This document shows positions 21,901 to 30,900 of a DNA stretch of 31,068 nt, piece by piece. Numbering within the stretch: position 1 is the first letter of the stretch; the number at the start of each line of letters is the position of its first letter. Both the position numbers and the translations under genes were made by a program. The notes under the pieces were generated by a model. It was not told where the DNA came from and did not search any database. It worked only from the letters and a program-made list of their open reading frames with translations. Origin of the DNA: Collodictyon triciliatum (Eukaryota; CRuMs); NCBI GenBank assembly GCA_043381765.1, contig JBHJMP010000928.1:1-31068 (forward strand). The letters are read 5' to 3'.

Positions 21901-24900
21901 NNNNNNNNNNNNNNNNNNNNNNNNNNNNNNNNNNNNNNNNNNNNNNNNNNNNNNNNNNNNNNNNNCACATTTTATGTTGATAATATCAAGAGGACTTATG
22001 AAATAATAAAAAATAATCCTATATATTCCTATCTTATTGAAACCAATTAATATATGCACCATTTCGTCCCCGTATGTTTAAAAATAATTACTTATATAAA
22101 TTGAATTAGGAAGCCCGTTCAAATTGATTATTTCGCCTGGACCAACGTCACCTGGTCAATGTGTAGCCTATGGCCCAGGACTAGAAGATTGTTATACTGA
22201 TTATCCAACCTTCTTCAACATTCAAGCGATGGATGTGTTTGGAAACTCTCGTCAAACAGGCGGTGACTCTTTTATGATAAGGTGCAGAGAAGACGCATTT
22301 TCGTAGTTGAAAATATAAAATAATAATCTGGCCGTTGAATCATTCGGCCATCTTTATATATAAAAATAATCAGTCTTTATATACTCTCGATTGCAGCTTG
22401 ACAGAGATTCAAGAGAAGGTTGCTGTCAGAACTCAGATTCTAAATTGCATCGATTTTCATAATGGATTGTGCTATGTTACCTTCACGCCTCGAGAAGTAT
22501 ATTTTGTTATTTAATTAACCCACGAAATTGCATATATATACATATCAAAAAAAATCTTTTATCCCTCTCTGTGCTACATAAGCTTATGCTCTCTTATCTT
22601 GATCAATTTTTAAATTTAGGCTGGAATTTTTGAGTTATCTATCAAACTGAGAGGAGTTCACATAAAGAATAGTCCTTTTCATATTGAAATCATCTCACCT
22701 GACGAGGAGAGGAGTATGAGAAAATTAATGCTATTTTAATTTCGTGTGAGAGTTGATGTCTCTCTGGGACCGATGATTTAATATTATCATTATACGAATG
22801 TTCAATAGGTCCTTTATTCTCAGAATATATGAAGGAAGGGGTTGTTAAGGTCGAGGGGTTTATCGGAAACGAAGTCAAGGTACCATCATATATAACAACA
22901 AATAAGACAGATGTCTTGTTCCTTATCCTCATGTGAATTCTGTTGCAACTTCTCTGATTTTTTAACGAATTTTCGTTCTTACAAGGACATCCCTGTTTAT
23001 GTGTGGCTGGATGAGAACGAAATATCGTTGCAACCTCGAGGACAAATGTTTCCAAGGAAAAAGAAAATTAACTCCTCATTAAGGCTATCTCCTAGAATAA
23101 AGGTAATCCCACCCCTACATCACCTTCTTTTTATACATGATTGAATGATCATTTTACAAATATAGGTAAAATTATAAACCCCCTACCTCGAAAAAATTAA
23201 ACAAATTAAATCCATGACAGAAAAAAGTTATCCACGATGAAATGTCGACCGTAGATTTGTCTTACAATTACGAAGATATACTGACATCAAAGACTTCCCC
23301 TTATAATATCAGACAGAATTTCATACAGTTTAACATGAAAGAACCTAGGGAATTTCTATCCCTCTTGTCTTTCGTTATGAACAGAAAATTCATGGAATTC
23401 AGGTCTCATGAATCACATGATACCCTATATCAAAACAATTCATTTATTTTTTTCTTTAATCGATTCAAAGTGAAAAACAATACGTTTATAAAACGAACTA
23501 CTTTAGGGACCATAACTGCATGGTTGAAAACAATTTTCAGAAAATAATGTGTCTTTTATCTGATGTTTCATGCTCATAGCGAGAAAAACTCAATCATTTA
23601 CGGAGATGGTATATCAAAATGCATCGCTGGCGAGTCTGCAACTTTTCTCATTCAAGGTAGTACAATCTATCGTTATGATACCTCCTGTCGATAACTTGTC
23701 ACTTTATTCGAAAATCTCTTCAAAATCTCAGAGCCATATAATTTGTGACACTCTGCTGTATTAGAATGTGACTTCTTTGGAAACTATCGTTTCGGAGGAG
23801 GGCGGAACTTTAAAGTGCTTATTGCACCATTGTCTGAACAGATGATGGATAGTGTTCCCTTTTCTGGTGGTAATTCACTAGATAGCCGTGCAACAACACG
23901 CTCTATCCAAGGGTCTGCATCGCCTGGAACAAGTGCTGGGGCTCATACAAATGCTTCATCCACACCTCCGGCACACACTCTTGTATTTTCATATGGAGCG
24001 ACTCCAACGCAAGAAAAATCGTAATTACTTTAGCTTATCTACATGGTCTCAAACCATTTTTATTTGGAAATATTATGGAGAACCTTCATCCTTCATCCTT
24101 TTTTTTATTTTGTTCAAAGAAACTTACAAATAATGATTCGAAAGGATTTTTGAAGAATCATTTGGGTCACCATCTATTACAGACAATAATGACGGGACAT
24201 ATACCGTACTTTTCAATCATTTCTGAATTTTATGAGCGGGCATAATGCTATTTCAAAGAAACCCCTTTTCATACTGTTCCCCTTCTTTGGTGGGCCTATC
24301 TCTAGTTTATGTCTGTGCTCTTTTTTTAACCTAACATGTTAATTTTCCATAAGGTCACATACAAGCTTTTCGAAACTGGAAACTTCACTCTCAGTTTGCT
24401 TCACAGCAACCGACATCTGTCACTCTCTCCATATGTCGTTAGAGTGAGCCCTGGTACGTCTCTGGTTAATAAATATGTATTACGATGTGACTATTTCCAT
24501 GAAACGAAATTCATGAAATACATCCGGAGAAAAATCTTGAAATAACTGTTTCATCTTACAGGTCGAATATGTTTTGTCCGCTCCATCGTTTTGAGAGAAC
24601 CAGATACTCAAGATGTTGCTGGTCGAAAATCCACCTTTCTTATTCGCACCATGGACAGTTTCGATAACTCGTAAAAAATATATAATCGAATTTAACACCA
24701 CATTTTACATAATGCAATTTTGATGTTTCAAAGTACTAGATGAACATACCATTGATCCAATATAATAATAATAATAAAAAAAAAACGACACATAAAAGCA
24801 TTCTTTCTGGTGGAGAATGTTTCCATATTTCAATCATCAAACGCCCTGATGACTCAAAGAAAAGTTCAGAAACATGTTATGACGAATCTTTTTGCGACCG

Positions 24901-27900
24901 TATTTCTGAAATAATAACCGAGGTAAATTTTGAGTTTTAAAATGCTTGTATTCGTTCGATAAAATTATCAACCAGATCGGAAAAGGAATATTCGAGAGTC
25001 AATGAGTTGATTTTTCCGGCCAGGTTCAAGACAATCACGATGGAACCTACAGCTGCTTCTACATGATTAATGAAACAGGGGATTATGATATTCATGTACG
25101 TAGCACTGATGAAACGCAGCTGCAAGGAAGTCCTTTTCTTGTAAACGTAAAGCCCGGTACTATTTTAATGAATTAACTAATATTTAGCGGTACCTAGAGA
25201 AAAGGATATGTTTCGGCTGGTTAGCACCTTCATCCTAAGAAAAAAATAGATTTTATTTCAGGATGCTTTTTTTTACATAATGATTTTTGATTTAGGACCT
25301 CCATATGCAGATTTTTTTTCTGCTCAAGGGCGCGGATTGACGACAGGAACATGTGGAAATCCTTCGTATTTTTACGTAACTTTAAGAGACAGGTTCGGGA
25401 ATCTCATTCCTGGAGATGATTCAAGGTTGGAGATAACCGGGACACATGAGAAAGACTCCTCTAAAGTACTCAAACTATTTGACTTTCGTGACGAATTGAA
25501 CAACTCACTGATCTCATTCTGAATACAAGCACCATTATTTATTTTTTACTTTTCTTTCCCTATAAAACTGCTCCTAATTGCTCGATTTTCTTCCTTATCC
25601 TAAAAAAGGTCAGCAACTTGAATCTTAGAAGGACTATTGATGTATCGGGTAGAATCAGAGTATCCTACACCCCAATCAAATTCGGACGTCACAATATTTA
25701 CCGTACGCATCTTATTAATCATTCTGTGGTTAGTTCAAGTTATTTATTTGTCCTATTTTTAATGGCCGAAACAGCGTCAACTTACCTCTCATAGACATTT
25801 AAAAAACCATTCAGTTTCTTACGATGGTGCTCCTTTGAAATTTTCTCCAGCGACCTGTGTAGTTGAATCTGGTTTGATATGCGATAAAAATTCCCAATCA
25901 ATTTTTTCAAAGTCATTCCATATTAATTTATTTGTGTATAAACTAAATTTACGGATCAAGGCTCATTTTTGTCTATGTTTCAAATGAAGATGACCCATCA
26001 GAGGAGCATAGCAAATTCTTTACTGAAAAGTGCATGTATGCTGCTGGTGAAAATGTACCGGTACATGTACATATGAAAGACAAATATGGAAACCCATGCC
26101 AAAGTATTCAGTATGATTTCAAGGTTGCTTTAAGAGATAGAAATGGTAGGTGATTTATGTGGAATTGAATTTCTTGAAGGGTAAATTTTTCATTAAATTT
26201 TTCAAGCTGTTTTGGCAATCATGCTAATAATCAACACAAACTTTAACAAGAGGACATCAAATATTCGTCAAATAAACGTGACTATGGATTCGAAGTTGTA
26301 TTTGTCCTTGAAAAGGCGGGCTCATTTGAAGTTGGGATATATTTAAAGAGAACTTCATCACTGGATGAGGTATTTCGATTATTCCTCTGCTGGGATGCAA
26401 TCTAAATATAATATAGAAAAAATCAAGTAAATTCATTTCTTGCTTACTTGTTAATATGCAAATATTGGAAATGTTATCGCTTCAGACTTGGAAACTACTG
26501 AACGGAACATTCCTACACATCCAAATTCAACCTGACCATATATGTCCATCGAAAACATTCGCGCGTGGAGAAGGCCTGGTATGCTTAATTAATTGTTTTT
26601 TGACAGGCGGATTTATGGGTTAGGTTATTATTTATTGTATTTTGTAATTTCATTATGAATCATAAGAAAATAGTTAAAAAAATTAATAAGATAATTAAAT
26701 TTGCAAGATTCGTGCCGTTGCGGGTGCCGAGTCGAATTTTACTGTTGTAGCATCTGATAAGTACGGAAATCGATGCTGCAACGGGATTTCATTCATCAGT
26801 GTTAAGTTGGAAGGACGGGGTTCTCGAATACCAGTAAGACATTGGTTTTGTGCAAAACTACTGATGAAAAGAAAATAGCATTATTATATTCTGTGGCATT
26901 ACAAGAAATGCCCTGAAACTTCAACACCATCTTGTTTTGATTGGCGAATAGGTCACTTTGTTGGACAATGAAGATGGCTCATTCACAGCTAGCTTTCATG
27001 CGATACATGCCATGGAATATGAATTGAGCATTCTTTCCGAGGGAATACACATCCATGGGAGTCCATATCGACTAAATGTTGAGCCTGGTATTATAACTTT
27101 TAAAAAATTATTACGAAGCAACCTAATTCCTATATATGTTGTAAAATTACTCAAAAAAAAGGGCATTTTGCATAATTTTCTATGTTAACTGAACTCAAAA
27201 AAAAAAAGCATCAACAGCACCTATGAGATGCATCTGCCTTGTACCTGAAAGGTTTATAGCAGGGATAGTGGCTAAAGTTACCATAGCCGCAAAGGATAAG
27301 TTTGGGAATGCAAAACGAAGCGGAGGAGATATTTTTCGAGTGGATGTTTATTCAGATAGATCTAAGAGCATTCATCCATCACGGAGTCGTAATTTTAGCT
27401 CGAATGAAGAAACTTTTTCTATTCACCGTACCACAAGCAGCGATTCTTCGTCGTCCTACTCTTCTGAAAGTGCCGTTGCCCAAGAGAATTACATCCACCA
27501 AAGCTTCGGTCAGAGAATATATCGACTGCCCAGTTCTGATGTCAAGACAAACACTCTGTGGTCCTCCAATCGAGTTCACACTAGCACCTCTGAAATATTC
27601 TTGCATACAGATGCAAACGAAAAAGCCTCCAAACCGCAACGGCATTCTTTGAATCTCCAGAGTGGAGTTTTTTCCTCCTCTTTGAGTCATTCCCCCAATC
27701 TAGAATCCAACGCCCCAATGTTACCGACAGGTGATGATTCATTTGTTCACATGAGGCCCGATGTGGTTGATAATGGTGACGGAACCTACGATGTGGCCCT
27801 GGCTCTTGAAAAAAGTGGCATCTACCGAGTATCAATAGCTTCTTTCGAAGAGCATATTTTTGGGAGCCCATTGTACATCAGCTGTATTCCAGGTAACGAA

Positions 27901-30900
27901 GCACACCAATCATAAAACTTTTACACATATTTGGGTCAAAACCTCCATAGCCAAACTGAATGAAATATTTACAAAAAGAAAAATGATACGCATGCAAGCT
28001 GTTTGAACCAATTTTATTTCAATATCAATATGGTGCCATTAGATGTGCCTTACTCACAAAATTGCTTTGCGTTGGGCTCTGGGCTGGTTGCATCTACGGC
28101 TGGTTAGGCTTTATTGTCGCCCTCAATACCAACACATTGTTAATCCTATTGCTTTTTTATTTTATGATAGGGGATAGCATTTGTTTCAACATCGTCCTTC
28201 GCGATAAGTTTAATAACCCTACGTGGTTTATTTCCCAGTCGCCCAGGGTTAAATTCACCCGGTAAAATATAAACCACACATAACATAAAGGTTGCATTAA
28301 TTCCCCTTCCCTTTTTACAGCCTCTGTTTGCGATATTAATCTACAGGATTGGTCTCGACGCACATGATGAACTAGAAGTATTTTCCTCCGACATTGGAAA
28401 CGGAACTTATGCAGTCAATATAACGTGCACAAGAACGTCTGATTGTTTTAATTAATCTAAATGATTAGAATTGTCAGATTTAAGATTTCAGAAAACAATC
28501 CCTCGATTGAATAATACTCATGTCTCAACCCAACAGAGGGACATATACTATGGATGTTCTTGTTAACGAAGAACCAATTCGTGGGAGTCCGTTCAGTACA
28601 CGTATTTTTCCATCCAAGACCAGTGCAGCGCACAGTGTCGCTGAAGGTAAGTCAAATGCATATTGGAGATACATTTCGTTAGATGGTTTGAGTGTTTAGT
28701 TTTTTATTTATAGGGGAAGGACTTGAGTATGCGTCATGCGGAGTGACTTCCTCCTTTCTAATTATCGCAAAGGATGGATATGGAAATGACCGTTCTGTTG
28801 GAGGTGATGATGTTGAGGTCTTATTGGAATGTAAAGAATCAGCATTCAAGGTCTTATATGGGGAGAAAATCAGTCAAAATTGAACTAAAAACATATTCTC
28901 TAGACTTTAAAATTTAGACACTTATTTTCTTCTTTGCTAAACTTTATGTAAACTAAAGAGTGATCTATCACACTTCTTGCAGGCGAGGGTGAAAGACTTA
29001 CAAGATGGCTCATATGAAGTGGGATTTACGCCTGTCAAAAGCGGTGAACATACTATCAAAATTTTAGTGAACAACACCTTTATGCGGGTAATGGGATATA
29101 AAAGAGAGACTTTGCAATTATACATTCAACTTTTTTTTCTATTTCTCAGCTAAATCAATCATTTCACCAAATAGAAAGCGAATCAGCTAATATAATTGAA
29201 AATTTTGTAAAAAGGTTGCTAACCATCATAAAGTGTTTGTATCCCCTGACAAAATTCATCCTGGGTCGTGCATAATTCGGTTTTTAAAAAAATACATTAC
29301 GATCATTTATAGTGCGATATAAAAATCGCGTGTATTTTTTTTTTTAATCCTGGGTTAAAATTTTCCTCAGAAACGTAAACGAAAGATTCCTGGTTGGTGT
29401 GCCACAAAAATTCGAAATCATTCCGAAAGACCGATATTTTAATACACAACCAGCATCAGGTTTTTTGGTGGTTCAACTATAAATATTTTCGTCCATATTT
29501 GATTGATTAAATAAAAAAAATTATGAATAATCGACTTATTTAAACAAAAAACTTTTTCTATTTGAATCATAAATTAGTTCAACTTTTCAAAGTATCTGTA
29601 TGCCATACTCTCGCAAAAGAATTGGTTGTACTTGCCTCGCTTATCCTTTCAGAGGATGAATCTATCCTTGCTCTTTTTAATGTATCTGTTGCTGGAGTCT
29701 ATACCGTGGTGGCAACCTTTGATGATATACCTCTCCCTCTGTCCCCAATTCACATTTTTGCCTCCCCATCCTCTGTTTCGGCGGCCAACTGCAAATTCAT
29801 GTACCATGATTGTTGAATATTTCATATGTCACGAACAATATTATATCTTGCCGATTCCAACTTATCGTCGGTTTACCAAGAAAGATAGTCAGATGTTTTC
29901 ATCATTATTACATGCTGCAGGTGTCAACAAAAATGTGCTGTTCTTGGAAAGGAGAAAAGGTCTGTCTCTTTCTTCCTTTTATATGCATTTATGTATATGG
30001 TTTACTCTAATGCACACTTCTTTCTTAGGATTTATGTCCAAGCATGTGATGAATATGACAACATTATAACAACCGGCGGAGAAAATGAGTTTTCCTATTT
30101 AGTTTCTCGCCCAAATTTGACCACTCTTTGGTAAATGGTTTTATATGCAAAAATTTTTTGCAGTTCTAGGTGACTAAGAAATCAAAAATATTTATAAACT
30201 GTAACTTTCGTTTTGTAGGCAAAAATCTAGACTTCTGGATGAAATGGATGGGTCATATTCCTTGATATTCACTCCCGATGAATGTGGAGCTCATTATGTC
30301 GAGGTCAGTTATAAAGATTATCCAATCGACGGAAGTCCTTTTACGATAGATGTTGAAATAGGTAGTTTTTATATCCAATTTACGAATCAATTGTTTTTTA
30401 GACCTGAATTTAATTCGATATATTTGATGTGTATTTGAGCCATCGAGATGCATCTGAACTAATATATGGTATGTATTCGCCACCAGGCAAAACAAGTCCC
30501 TCCAAAACCCATGCCTATGGACTTGGTTTGAATCAGGCTGTGGCTGGTATACCCTCGGTATTCACACTGGAAACTAAAGACCAACTCGGACACTCAAGAA
30601 ACACAGGGGGAGATGAAGTGTTTGTTCAATTTGAATACGAGGTAACATTTGGCAAACAAAAAAAATTTTTAACCTTTTTTATCCCCAACGCATACTGAAC
30701 CCTGTGATAGAGGGTCGAAGTCTATCGACAGCTGCTACTTTGAATAACTTTCTCTGTTTAATCTCGCAAAATAGGCATCTTGGAAGGTTCTAGACGAAGG
30801 AAATGGATTTTATTGTGTTACTTATACCAGTTACGATGTTGGAAGGCAGTCCATCCGAGTTTCGGTTAATGGAGAGGACATTCCAGGGAGTCCATTCACA

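Noticed and set aside
21466-22062. Long frames crossing the N gap
   Set aside because: They are open only because N codons are not stops.
23242-23547. Read-through of exon 23221-23402 to a stop at 23547
   Set aside because: A GTCTCA donor after 23402 joins in phase with the canonical repeat 20 exon at 23580, and the read-through sequence is low-quality AT-rich code.
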